From positions 62,001 through 126,000 of the forward strand of contig NZ_JAMLIG010000004.1 of the NCBI RefSeq assembly GCF_023954305.1: a stretch of 64,000 nucleotides of DNA, written 5' to 3'. Each line of letters opens with the position of its first letter. Position 1 is the stretch's first letter. The notes under the pieces were generated by a model, which saw nothing but the letters and a program-made list of their open reading frames with translations, was not told the DNA's origin and made no database searches. Of the stretch, positions 9,083 through 17,687 are shown one piece after another. The position numbers and the translations under genes were made by a program. The DNA is from Mesorhizobium sp. (GTDB lineage Bacteria > Pseudomonadota > Alphaproteobacteria > Rhizobiales > Rhizobiaceae).

Positions 9083-9880
9083 ATGTCTCTCTATCGCGCA
9101 CGACCGCAGGACGGCATCGCCTGGATCACCGGTGCGAGTACCGGAATTGGCCGCCAGCTGGCGCTCGACCTCGCGGCCGACGGCTACACGGTCGCTGCCA
9201 CGGCGCGCGACGAAGACAGGCTCGCGAGCCTCAGCCAGGACGCCGCCGGCCGCAAGGGGCGGATCGTCCCCTTCCCCGCCGACGTCACCGAAAGCGCTGC
9301 CATGGCCGCGACCGTCGAGGAGATCGAGCGCGAGCTCGGACCGATCGTGCTGGCGATCTTCAACGCCGGCACCTACTATCCCGTGCGCGGCACCGAGCCC
9401 AAGGCCGAGCGGTATGTTCGGACCTATCAGATCAACGTCTTCGGCGTCGTCTTCGGACTGGTTCCTTTGGTGGAGCGGATGAAGCGGCGCGGCCGCGGCC
9501 AGATCGCGATCAACGGGTCGGTGACGGGATATGGCGGGCTGCCAACCGCCTCGGCCTACGGCGCCTCGAAGGCGGCACTGAACAACATGGCGGCGTCGCT
9601 GAAATTCGACCTCGACCTGATCAATGTCCGCATCCAGATCATCAATCCCGGATTTGTCGAGACGCCGCTCACCGAGAAGAACGAATTCCCGATGCCGGCC
9701 CTGATGCCGGTCGACAAGGCGTCGCGCCGGATCGTCAAGGGTCTCGAATCGGGAGGCTTCGAGATCACCTTCCCTCGGCGGCTGAGCTGGGCGCTCAAGG
9801 CCGTCAACATGCTGCCCTACTGGCTCTACTTCCCGATCATGGTCGCGGTCACCGGGTGGAAGAAGGGCCGGCGCGGCTAA
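9083..9880 (+). CDS. Short-chain dehydrogenase/reductase (SDR)
   Basis: A 265-residue classical SDR. The NAD(P)-binding motif TGASTGIG is at residues 16-23, the NAG motif at 94-96, and the catalytic Ser146, Tyr159 and Lys163 (YGASK) are all present. An Arg after the second strand (TARDEDRL) suggests NADP(H) preference. The substrate is not apparent; the C-terminus has a hydrophobic stretch (LPYWLYFPIMVAVTG) that may associate with membrane, as in some lipid-acting SDRs. It is convergent with the next gene and their ends overlap by four bases. Confidence 0.92.
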   Translation: MSLYRARPQDGIAWITGASTGIGRQLALDLAADGYTVAATARDEDRLASLSQDAAGRKGRIVPFPADVTESAAMAATVEEIERELGPIVLAIFNAGTYYPVRGTEPKAERYVRTYQINVFGVVFGLVPLVERMKRRGRGQIAINGSVTGYGGLPTASAYGASKAALNNMAASLKFDLDLINVRIQIINPGFVETPLTEKNEFPMPALMPVDKASRRIVKGLESGGFEITFPRRLSWALKAVNMLPYWLYFPIMVAVTGWKKGRRG

Positions 9881-11205
9881 CCGCGGCGCGCTTCGATACG
9901 GCTGCGCAGCATCCGCTGTTCGGCCTCGCCCAGCGGGAAATTCCACATCAGCATGATCGCTGCGACCTTCAGCGCGACCGGCAACCAGACGTAGAGCGAT
10001 ACCAGCGCGGCCAGCGCCGTTTCGCCGTTTTCGCCGCCCGGAACGAATTCGAACAGGTCGAGCAGCGGAAAGACGATGCCGACCCCCAGGGCCAGCGACA
10101 GTTTCGTCGCCAGGCCCCAGGCGGCGAAATAGAGGCCGGAGCGCTGGGCGCCGGATGCCGCCGTGTCGACGTCGATCACGTCCGCCTGGATGGCGGCCGG
10201 CAGCGACAGGTCGAAGCCAAGGCAGATGCCCGTCCCGATGCAGATCGCGCCGAACATGATCACGGCGCCTTCGTCGAGAAGCGGCACGAAGCCGAACAGG
10301 ATCGAGTTGGCGATCATCGCATAGCACCAGGCACGATGTTTCCCCACTCTGTCCGCGAGCCGCACGGCAAGCGGAATGCCGGCAATGCCGGCGAGGAAGT
10401 AAACGAACAGCAGCGGTCCGCGCAGCTCCGGCTGCTCCAGCCTGTCGGACACGAAGTAGAGGAACAGCGTCGCCGGGATGCCGTTTGCCAGTCCGTTGAC
10501 GAAATAGGCGGTGATCAGCCGCACAAAGGGCCGGTTGCGTCTCATGTAGGAGAGGCCCGGCAGCAGCGGCACGTCGGCGACCGAATATTCCGCCGGCTCC
10601 GGCACCATGGCGACGGCGAGGCCGCCGAGGATAATCAGCATGCCGCCCATCGACAGGCCGAGAACGGCAAGTCCGTGCAGTCCGGACGCATCGTCGAGGC
10701 CGATGGCGAAGGGCAGCGCGATGGCCGCCAGCGTGCCGACGAGCGTCAGGCTTTCGCGATAGGCCGCGACGCGCGAACGTTCGGCGTAGTTGCCGGCAAG
10801 CTCCGCACCCCAGGCAATGTAGGGCAGGAGCGTCGCCGTATGGCCGATCGACAGCGCCGCTCCCCAGAATCCCAGGTGGAATGCCCCGGCTCCCTCGGGC
10901 GGCCAGAACAACATGACTACCGCCATGATCGTCAGCGGCAGCGACAGCAGAAAGAGGGAGCGGCGCCGGCCGAAGCTCGGGCGCCAGCGGTCCGCCATCC
11001 AGCCGACCAGCGGGTCGTTCGCCGCATCGAAGATCCGCACGATAAGCAAGGCGGCACCGACCGCGGCCAGCGGCAGTCCAAGCGCCTCCGAATAGAAGGT
11101 CGGCAGAAGGATGTAGAGCGGCAAAGTCAGCGCCGCGAGGGGCAGTGCCGGCAAGGCATAGGCGACCAGGGTCCAACGCTGCATGGGGGCATCTCTGCGG
11201 AACAT
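9877..11205 (-). CDS. MFS_2 / GPH-type sugar:cation symporter family transporter
   Basis: A 442-residue inner-membrane protein with about twelve hydrophobic segments. The loop DPLVGWMADRW followed by FGRRRSLFLL matches the signature region of the glycoside-pentoside-hexuronide:cation symporters (MelB-like, MFS_2). The substrate cannot be assigned from sequence, and no sugar enzymes lie nearby. An alternative start is the in-frame ATG at 11184. It stands alone, convergent with the SDR gene and divergent from the hydrolase gene. Confidence 0.86.
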   Translation of the reverse strand: MFRRDAPMQRWTLVAYALPALPLAALTLPLYILLPTFYSEALGLPLAAVGAALLIVRIFDAANDPLVGWMADRWRPSFGRRRSLFLLSLPLTIMAVVMLFWPPEGAGAFHLGFWGAALSIGHTATLLPYIAWGAELAGNYAERSRVAAYRESLTLVGTLAAIALPFAIGLDDASGLHGLAVLGLSMGGMLIILGGLAVAMVPEPAEYSVADVPLLPGLSYMRRNRPFVRLITAYFVNGLANGIPATLFLYFVSDRLEQPELRGPLLFVYFLAGIAGIPLAVRLADRVGKHRAWCYAMIANSILFGFVPLLDEGAVIMFGAICIGTGICLGFDLSLPAAIQADVIDVDTAASGAQRSGLYFAAWGLATKLSLALGVGIVFPLLDLFEFVPGGENGETALAALVSLYVWLPVALKVAAIMLMWNFPLGEAEQRMLRSRIEARRG

Positions 11206-11285
11206 TCCATTCCTATACGCGGCCTCGGCCCATCGGGTTTCGATCTCCAGCAGTCTCTTGTGCCGATCCGGCGGCGGCGCTACCG

Positions 11286-12293
11286 ATGATGCAGTGGAGC
11301 CGGGAGGGTTTCGTGGGGCGGATCGTCGTGTTCATCATCGTGCTGCTCGCTGCCGGCGCCGGCGGGCTCTATCTCCTGGGTCCGCGGGTGGCGAGCGACA
11401 CGGCCGTGACCTTCAACGAAGCGGCACTCGGGGCCGATCCGGCGGCCTATCTCGCTGCGTCGGAGGCAAAGGTCGCCAACATCCGTCCCGGCCTCGCCAA
11501 GGAAATCGTCTGGGCCTACCCCGCCTCCCGCGCCAAGACGCCGCTGTCGATCGTCTACATCCACGGCTTTTCCGCCTCCAAGGGCGAGGTCCGGCCCCTG
11601 CCGGACAAAGTCGCGGCAGCGCTCGGCGCAAATCTCTACTTCACGCGGCTCACCGGTCATGGTCAGGACAACGCCGCGATGGGCGGGGCCAGCCTCAACG
11701 ATTGGATCAACGACACGGCCGAGGCGCTGGCCGTCGGCCGGGCCATCGGCGAGAAGGTGATCGTCATCGCCACCTCGACCGGAGGCAGCCTGGCGGCTTA
11801 TGCGGCGGCGCAGCCGTCGTTGTCGAAGGACGTCGCCGCGCTGGTGCTGATCTCGCCGAATTTCGGCGTGCAGGCGTCCGGCGCCGGCCTGCTTACCGGT
11901 CCCTGGGGCCTGCAGATCGCAGAACTCATGATCGGCAACGAGCGCGGCTTCGAGCCCGCCAACGATCTTCAGAAGCAGTTCTGGACCTACCGCTATCCGA
12001 CGAAGGCGACGCTGCCGATGGCGGCGACCGTGGCGCTGGCCCGCCGGCAGGCTTACGACAAGGTCACTATCCCCGCCCTGTTCATCGTCAGCGACGGCGA
12101 CCAGGTGATCAAGCCCGACGAGGCCAAGGCCGTCGCCGCCGCCTGGGGCGGTCCGCACGAACTCGTGGCGGTGGACGATCCCGGAGACCCGTCCAGCCAT
12201 GTGCTCGCCGGAGATGCGCTATCGCCGAAGATGACTGAACCGATGGCGGCGAAGATTGTCGAATGGATAAAGTCGCTTGGCCTGACACCCTGA
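11286..12293 (+). CDS. Membrane-anchored alpha/beta hydrolase
   Basis: A 335-residue protein with one N-terminal membrane helix (about residues 12-32) and an alpha/beta hydrolase domain. The oxyanion region YIHGF is at 91-95. The nucleophile elbow reads ATSTGG, so Ser164 is the probable nucleophile in a variant of GxSxG whose first glycine is alanine. The acid probably lies in VSDGDQVIKPDEA and the histidine in PSSHV near the C-terminus. The catalytic domain probably faces the periplasm. Either of two adjacent ATG codons at 11286 and 11289 may be the start. The substrate is unknown; annotated relatives are called lysophospholipase-like or hydrolase. Confidence 0.86.
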   Translation: MMQWSREGFVGRIVVFIIVLLAAGAGGLYLLGPRVASDTAVTFNEAALGADPAAYLAASEAKVANIRPGLAKEIVWAYPASRAKTPLSIVYIHGFSASKGEVRPLPDKVAAALGANLYFTRLTGHGQDNAAMGGASLNDWINDTAEALAVGRAIGEKVIVIATSTGGSLAAYAAAQPSLSKDVAALVLISPNFGVQASGAGLLTGPWGLQIAELMIGNERGFEPANDLQKQFWTYRYPTKATLPMAATVALARRQAYDKVTIPALFIVSDGDQVIKPDEAKAVAAAWGGPHELVAVDDPGDPSSHVLAGDALSPKMTEPMAAKIVEWIKSLGLTP

Positions 12294-12384
12294 TGTGTAA
12301 GGTGAATTCAGTGAGCCAGCGACAGGCCCTCTCTCGCCGCTAGCCTGGCGAAGGGCGGGCGCCACGACGGCACCCGCCCGGCTC

Positions 12385-12409
12385 CCGGCGGCGGAGGATC
12401 CGCCGCCGG
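12385..12409. terminator. GC-rich hairpin between convergent genes
   Basis: An 11-bp perfect stem (CCGGCGGCGGA / TCCGCCGCCGG) with a 3-nt loop lies between the convergent hydrolase and serine hydrolase genes. There is no T-tract on either side, so it may act only as a weak or bidirectional terminator or RNA-stabilising structure. Confidence 0.5.
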
Positions 12410-12430
12410 CAATGGCTGGCTCTCCCGAGC

Positions 12431-13663
12431 CTACTTGCTCAGCCGTTCTGCGATCTGCGCGAACAGGGCGAGGTTTTCCTCGTCGCGTCCGACAGGCTCG
12501 GGCGTGTGGGTGATCTTGACGATCACCATGTCGTTGGCCGGATCGACATAGATGAACTGGTGGTGCAGCCCCATCGCCGCGTAGGCGTCCGAGCCCGCGA
12601 ACGTCCACCACTGATACTGGTACCCGATCGTCTCGCCCGGGGCGACGGGCTCGTAGCCCTCGTCCGGCACCGTCGCCTGCCGCACCCAGTCGGCCGGCAC
12701 CACCTGCTTGCCATTGGCCATTCCGCCATTGAGGAACATCAGGCCGAAGCGAGCATGGTCGCGGGCCGTGACGGCGAGCCCGGCGCCGAAGAACTCTCGC
12801 CCGACCGAGTCCGGTCCATCCATGATCCAGTAGGCGTCACTCTCCATGCCGGCCGGCTTCCACAGCTTCTCGGACATGTATTCGGAACCGGTCTTGCCGA
12901 CCGCCCTTTCGAGAAGGCAGCCAAGAACGCTCGTGTCGAGCGTCGCATAGTTGAAGGCGGCGTCGGGCTTATTCGGCCCCGCCTTCGATTCCTTTGCCGC
13001 ATAGTCGCACCACCGGTAGCGGTAGGCGACAAGCGAATTGTCGTGCACCTTGGTCAGCTGCGTGTCGCTGCCGAATTCATAGACTTCCAGCCAGTCGACG
13101 CCCGAACGCATGCGCAGCAGGTCGCGGATCGTGGGACCGTCATAGCCCGTGCCCTTCATCTCGGGCAGGTAGTCGGTCACCTTGTCGTCAAGGCTCTTGA
13201 TCGCGCCGTCCGACAGCGCCAGCCCGATCAGCGTCGAGACATATGATTTCGCGACCGAGAAGGTCAGGAATCGCGTGCCGGCGTCGCTGCCGTTGCGATA
13301 GGTCTCGTGGACGATCTTGCCGCCCTTGACGACGACGAGGGCGTTGGTGGCGGTGGCTTCGAGCGCGTCGGCGAGGCTCATCGTCTTGCCGCCGATCGTG
13401 TAGTCGCCGTTGAGGTCGACAGGTGCGCTCGGCAGTTCCCAGACCTCGCCGCCCGCGGCCACGCCGCGGGTCGCGAACATCTGATCCATGTGCTGGAACG
13501 TCAGGTAGTTCAGGCTCGGCTCGAACATGTGCGCGCGAGCGTTGATCATCGTCGGCGAGAGCCAGCGTGCGTCGTCCTGGGCCATTGCGTGTGGAACCGC
13601 CCCGATCAGCGCGACGGCCATGGCAAGCGGACATAGGCCCACCGCAGAATTGAGTTTCGACAT
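12431..13663 (-). CDS. Exported serine hydrolase of the class C beta-lactamase family
   Basis: A 410-residue protein with a signal peptide (cleavage likely after AMA, residue 28). The SxxK catalytic motif is SVAK at 136-139, with the general fold of the beta-lactamase/penicillin-binding-like (PF00144) hydrolases. The second motif appears as FNYAT, a variant of YxN. Members include esterases, D-aminopeptidases and 6-aminohexanoate-dimer-like hydrolases; none can be singled out here. The start at 13663 has GGGAGG upstream. It is divergent from a TetR regulator with a palindromic operator between them, so it is probably the regulator's target. Confidence 0.87.
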   Translation of the reverse strand: MSKLNSAVGLCPLAMAVALIGAVPHAMAQDDARWLSPTMINARAHMFEPSLNYLTFQHMDQMFATRGVAAGGEVWELPSAPVDLNGDYTIGGKTMSLADALEATATNALVVVKGGKIVHETYRNGSDAGTRFLTFSVAKSYVSTLIGLALSDGAIKSLDDKVTDYLPEMKGTGYDGPTIRDLLRMRSGVDWLEVYEFGSDTQLTKVHDNSLVAYRYRWCDYAAKESKAGPNKPDAAFNYATLDTSVLGCLLERAVGKTGSEYMSEKLWKPAGMESDAYWIMDGPDSVGREFFGAGLAVTARDHARFGLMFLNGGMANGKQVVPADWVRQATVPDEGYEPVAPGETIGYQYQWWTFAGSDAYAAMGLHHQFIYVDPANDMVIVKITHTPEPVGRDEENLALFAQIAERLSK

Positions 13664-13754
13664 GAAGATACCTCCCGTGTTGATTGGCTTCTCTGAGCGG
13701 GCGGCACTCCTCCTGTCCGCTCGCCGTGGTTGGGATGGCTCCATTGAATGTTAT

Positions 13755-13779
13755 GCAATGTAACCATTGGTAACATTGC
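13755..13779. promoter_or_regulatory. Palindromic operator, probable TetR-family binding site
   Basis: A 25-bp palindrome in which 11 of 12 base pairs match around a central T. The outer arms are GCAATGT and ACATTGC; the inner arms are ACCA and TGGT. It lies 92 bp before the serine hydrolase start and 94 bp before the TetR start, in the divergent promoter region. A further related half-site (ATGTTA) lies just left of it. Size, symmetry and placement are typical of TetR/AcrR operators. Confidence 0.72.
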
Positions 13780-13872
13780 CTGAAACGAAGGACTCGTCAA
13801 TAGTCGGCCTCGGGGGCGCATGGGGGCGTATCGGATGCGACAGAGCAGGGTGCCGCAAACTTTGGGGAACGT

Positions 13873-14565
13873 ATGAGCCCTTCGCAGAAGACCGGGAAGA
13901 AGACCGGCTACCACCACCACGATCTCCGCGCCGCGCTAGAGGACGCCGCGCTCGGCTTGATCGGCGAGCGGCAGAGTCCGGACTTCTCCCTGCGCGAGGT
14001 CGCGGCGGCGGTCGGCGTGTCCCACCCGGCCGTCTACCGCCATTTCGCCGACAAGGCTGCCCTCCTCGGGGCCTTGGCGGAACGGGGGTTTGCCGAACTG
14101 AGGCGATACCAGCAGGTCGAACTCGCCAGGAACGGGCCCAGGGGCCTTGACCAGCTTGATGCGCTGGGCGAGGCCTATATCCGCTTCGCAGCGGAAAATC
14201 CGGGCGCGTTCTGGCTGATGTTCGGCAATCGCAGCGAGGAAGTCAGCCGCGCGAAATCGCGTGAGAGCATCAATGCTGAGGCGCTCAAGTCGCTCGTCGA
14301 CGCCATCGAATTGTGCCAGGCCGAAGGCGACCTGATACCGGGCGATCCCCATCGGCTCGCCGGCTATCTCGTGATGGCCCCTCACGGCTATGCCTGCTAC
14401 TCGAATCAGGACCGGGCGATGATCGGCATCGACGACCAGATCATGAGCGCCCGCACGATCGGCGAGATCGCCCTGATCCCCCTGCTCACCCGCCCGCCGT
14501 CGCCGCAGGAGATCGCCGCCCGCTACTTCGCCAAGTTACCGAGGGACGCGGCTTCGACCCTATAG
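13873..14565 (+). CDS. TetR/AcrR family transcriptional regulator
   Basis: A 230-residue protein with an N-terminal TetR helix-turn-helix at about residues 38-60 (FSLREVAAAVGVSHPAVYRH). The C-terminal region resembles the TetR_C_33 (WHG-type) ligand-binding domains, with YIRFAAENPGAFWLMF and a later helix pair. It is transcribed away from the serine hydrolase gene, and the 25-bp palindrome between them is a good candidate operator, implying autoregulation and repression of the hydrolase. Inducer unknown. Confidence 0.9.
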   Translation: MSPSQKTGKKTGYHHHDLRAALEDAALGLIGERQSPDFSLREVAAAVGVSHPAVYRHFADKAALLGALAERGFAELRRYQQVELARNGPRGLDQLDALGEAYIRFAAENPGAFWLMFGNRSEEVSRAKSRESINAEALKSLVDAIELCQAEGDLIPGDPHRLAGYLVMAPHGYACYSNQDRAMIGIDDQIMSARTIGEIALIPLLTRPPSPQEIAARYFAKLPRDAASTL

Positions 14566-14607
14566 CGCGCAGGTCTCGGGCGCCTGCAGATGTCCGCTGA
14601 ACTTCGC

Positions 14608-15807
14608 TCAGATGTTCTTCCCGGCCGGTTTCGCATCTTTCGCCGCCAGATAGGCGACGAGCGCGACAGCGAGTGTCGCGGCGTAGAACAGGAACAGCGC
14701 ACGATAGGCGGCAACCGGGTCGCCGGGCACCGTCGAGGCGGTGACTACCGTTCCGGTTGCGAACTGCATCACGCCGACACCGCCGATCGAGAAGAAATTC
14801 ATCAGCGTCACGCCCCTGCCCGTCAGGTGCGCCGGCAGGAATGTGCGCGCATGCGCCATCAGCACGCCGTAACTCGCTCCGGCGAGGCCAATCATCACGA
14901 AGACGACGGTGTCGGCCGCCATTCCGCCGCCGGTGTGCAGCGCAAGCCACAGTATGGCGCAGAGGCTCAGGGCGTTGCCCGTCACCGCGACCCATTTGCG
15001 GGTGCGGAAGATCTGGTCGAGCGGGCCGTAGATGAAGTTGCCCACCACCATCGCCAGCGCCATGAAGAGCGTCACCTGGCCGATCGCCAGGGCGTCCGCG
15101 CCGTAGACATCGGCGAGATAGGGGCCCGCCCACAGGCCGCGGATGCCGACGGGCGGCGCGTAGTTCAGCGCGGTCAGCGGGATCAGCGGCCACAGCACCC
15201 GCAGCCGGAGCAGTTCGAGATAGCCGCCGAACCCGCTGCCGCCGCGATCGCCTTCTGGCCGAGCCGGGTCGCGCACGCTCGCCGCCACGGCGAGTGCCAC
15301 GGCAACAGTCAACACGCCCAGCGCCGCAATCACGAAGCGCCAGCCGAAGGCCTCCGCCGCGCTGGCAAGCGGCGAGGTGCCGAACACGTTGCCGAGAGAG
15401 CCGACGCCGATTAGCGTCGAGGTCAGCACCGCCAGCCGCGCCGGCGAGAATTCGCGCGCGAAGATGAACACCGAGGCCATCAGCACCGGTGCGCAGCCGA
15501 TGCCGATCAGTGCCATCGCGGCGGTGACCATCCAGGGGGCCGTCGCCAGCGCGAAGAGGAACGCGCCGCCGCCCCCGCAGACGCCGAGCAGCAGCGAGGC
15601 TGTGCGCTTCGGCCCGAAGCGGTCGAGCGATACGCCGACGACGAACTGCATCAGCGCGAACGCGATGAACCAGGCGCCGGACGCGACCGAGAGATCGGCC
15701 TTCGTCGCGCCGAGTTCTGCGGTCAGCGCCGGCGTCAGCACGGCGAGAAAAGAGCGGAAGAATTGCGACAGCACATAGGCCGCCGTCAGGGCCAGAATGC
15801 CCGCCAT
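14608..15807 (-). CDS. Major facilitator superfamily transporter
   Basis: A 399-residue protein with about twelve membrane segments and the MFS loop 2-3 signature in the form VSLDRFGPKR. The start at 15807 gives the normal MFS N-terminus immediately before the first helix; the same frame is open further upstream but with no recognisable sequence. The family is broad (drug, metabolite or organic-anion transport), and the substrate cannot be told. It is convergent with the TetR gene and downstream of rhlE on the same strand, separated by a hairpin. Confidence 0.85.
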   Translation of the reverse strand: MAGILALTAAYVLSQFFRSFLAVLTPALTAELGATKADLSVASGAWFIAFALMQFVVGVSLDRFGPKRTASLLLGVCGGGGAFLFALATAPWMVTAAMALIGIGCAPVLMASVFIFAREFSPARLAVLTSTLIGVGSLGNVFGTSPLASAAEAFGWRFVIAALGVLTVAVALAVAASVRDPARPEGDRGGSGFGGYLELLRLRVLWPLIPLTALNYAPPVGIRGLWAGPYLADVYGADALAIGQVTLFMALAMVVGNFIYGPLDQIFRTRKWVAVTGNALSLCAILWLALHTGGGMAADTVVFVMIGLAGASYGVLMAHARTFLPAHLTGRGVTLMNFFSIGGVGVMQFATGTVVTASTVPGDPVAAYRALFLFYAATLAVALVAYLAAKDAKPAGKNI

Positions 15808-15892
15808 GCTGCGTTTCCCGATTCTTCTTGGCGGCTCTGCGGCCGTCCGTCTCAGGTCGGGGTAAACGATGATGGCATGGCCATCAATGTGC

Positions 15893-15917
15893 CAACGGCC
15901 CCGCGAAGGGGCCGTTG
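15893..15917 (-). terminator. Hairpin downstream of rhlE
   Basis: A 10-bp perfect stem (CAACGGCCCC / GGGGCCGTTG) with a 5-nt loop lies 21 bp after the rhlE stop codon. No T-tract follows on the minus strand, so it is a candidate terminator or 3'-end stabiliser rather than a textbook intrinsic terminator. Confidence 0.55.
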
Positions 15918-15937
15918 ATTGGGTCAGTGAGACCGAG

Positions 15938-17332
15938 CTACGCCGCCCGCGCGGCTGGTCTTCCGCCGCTGCGGCGCTTGCCGCGGAACGGCTTGCGTTC
16001 CCCGGCAGGCGCACCGGCATGGGCACCGCCGGGCTTGCCGTGGCTGCGGTTGCCGCCGCCCTTGTGGTTGCGGTTGCCGTTCTGGTGCCCGTTTTCCTGG
16101 CGCGGCTTTGCCCGCGGGTCGCGATAGGGCGCCTCGCGCGGCTCGTTCTTGTTGACGGCCGGATCCGGCTGGTCGGTGTGGTCGGCGATCACCGCGATCT
16201 TCATGCGGGTGATCCGCTCGACCGCGCGCAGCTTGGCGAATTCGGCCGGATCGCACAGCGTGATCGCCACGCCGTCCGCGCCGTTGCGCCCGGTGCGGCC
16301 GATGCGGTGGACATAGCTTTCCGGCTCGTCCGGCAGGTCGTAGTTCACCACATGCGAGATGCCGGGGACGTCGATGCCGCGCGCCGCGATGTCGGTCGCC
16401 ACGAGAATGCGCACCGAGCCGTCGCGGAAGTCGTTCAGCGCCTTCTGCCGGGCATTTTGCGACTTGTTGCCATGGATGACTGCCGCGCTGAACCCGTCGC
16501 GCTCGAGGTCTCGCGTGACGCGGTCTGCACCGTGCTTGGTGCGCGAGAACACGATGACCGACTTCATCCGTTCGTCCGCCAGCATGCCGGCCAGCACCTG
16601 CCGCTTCTGCTTGACGCGGGCGATCACCAGCCCCTGCTTGATCTCGGTCGCGGTCGTCGCCGGCGGCGCCGCCTCGACGCGCACCGGGTTCTTCAAGAGC
16701 GATTTCGCGAGGTCGGCGATCTCGTCGGGCATGGTGGCCGAATAGAGCGCGGTCTGGCGCTCCGGATGCGTCGCCTTCGACAGCCGGCGCACGTCGTTGA
16801 TGAAGCCCATGTCGAGCATCCGGTCGGCCTCGTCGAGGACGAGCCAGCGCGTTTCGTTCAGTTTCACCTCGCCTTCGCGGACGAGGTCGGTCAGCCTTCC
16901 GGGCGTGGCGATCAGGATGTCGACGCCGGGCGCCATCTTCTTGACCTGGCTGTTGCGCGACACGCCGCCCAGCACCAGCGCGGTCGAGATGTGCAGGCCC
17001 TTGGCCAGCACCTTGATCGTGTCCTCGATCTGCACCGCGAGTTCGCGGGTGGGCGCGAGGATCAGCGCGCGCGCCGTCCTGGGCAGCCGCTTGGCGCCGA
17101 TGTCGATGATTTTCGTCAGGATCGGCAGCGAAAACGCCGCCGTCTTGCCCGAGCCCGTCTGGGCGATGGCGATGATGTCGCGGCCGGCCAGATGCGGCGG
17201 GATCGCCTTGACCTGGATCGGCTTCGGCTCGGCGAAGCCCGACGCGATGGTCGACTTCAAGAGGTTGCCGGTGATGCCGAGCGCGGCGAAGCCGGTCGGG
17301 GCGGTGGTTTCCGTGTTCAATTCGTTGTTCAA
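15938..17332 (-). CDS. rhlE: DEAD-box ATP-dependent RNA helicase, RhlE type
   Basis: A 464-residue DEAD-box helicase. Motif I AQTGSGKT is at residues 57-64, motif II DEAD at 165-168, SAT follows, and motif VI HRIGRTGR lies in the second RecA domain. The C-terminal tail is rich in Arg, Gly, Asn and His, as in RhlE proteins that bind rRNA or structured RNA. It probably acts in ribosome assembly or RNA decay, often under cold. The first codon appears to be TTG at 17332, with AAGAAGAG just upstream; no closer ATG fits the family N-terminus. Confidence 0.92.
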   Translation of the reverse strand: MNNELNTETTAPTGFAALGITGNLLKSTIASGFAEPKPIQVKAIPPHLAGRDIIAIAQTGSGKTAAFSLPILTKIIDIGAKRLPRTARALILAPTRELAVQIEDTIKVLAKGLHISTALVLGGVSRNSQVKKMAPGVDILIATPGRLTDLVREGEVKLNETRWLVLDEADRMLDMGFINDVRRLSKATHPERQTALYSATMPDEIADLAKSLLKNPVRVEAAPPATTATEIKQGLVIARVKQKRQVLAGMLADERMKSVIVFSRTKHGADRVTRDLERDGFSAAVIHGNKSQNARQKALNDFRDGSVRILVATDIAARGIDVPGISHVVNYDLPDEPESYVHRIGRTGRNGADGVAITLCDPAEFAKLRAVERITRMKIAVIADHTDQPDPAVNKNEPREAPYRDPRAKPRQENGHQNGNRNHKGGGNRSHGKPGGAHAGAPAGERKPFRGKRRSGGRPAARAA

Positions 17333-17687
17333 AATGCTCTTCTTTCGGCGGCCGTGTTCGACCGCGCTCTGGCAGCCGTCATCGGCCGCGCGTAACGACG
17401 GACCCGGGGCGCAACCCGACCGTCAGGAATGTTCGTGAAACGACAAGGCGGCGGAAAACCCGCTCGTTTGCGCTGTCGCGCCCGCATGCATCATGCCGCG
17501 GGGCTTGTCCGCCGGCCGTCGCAAGACGGGACGAAACAGACGCGACGAAGTCTCATTGGAGAAAGCCGCAACATGCAGCCCAAGCGCCTATGGGGTGGCA
17601 TATGGGGGAATTCGAGGGAAAAGGCAAGTGGGGTGGAGATACGCATGAGTAGATGGGTATTCGCACTTAGCGGACATCCCAAAACTC
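17333..17687. other. Intergenic region between rhlE and the Shedu-type gene
   Basis: A 355-bp spacer with two minus-strand genes on either side. It must contain the rhlE promoter and leader. Base composition falls towards the Shedu gene. No gene, tRNA, repeat or clear terminator was recognised. Confidence 0.5.
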
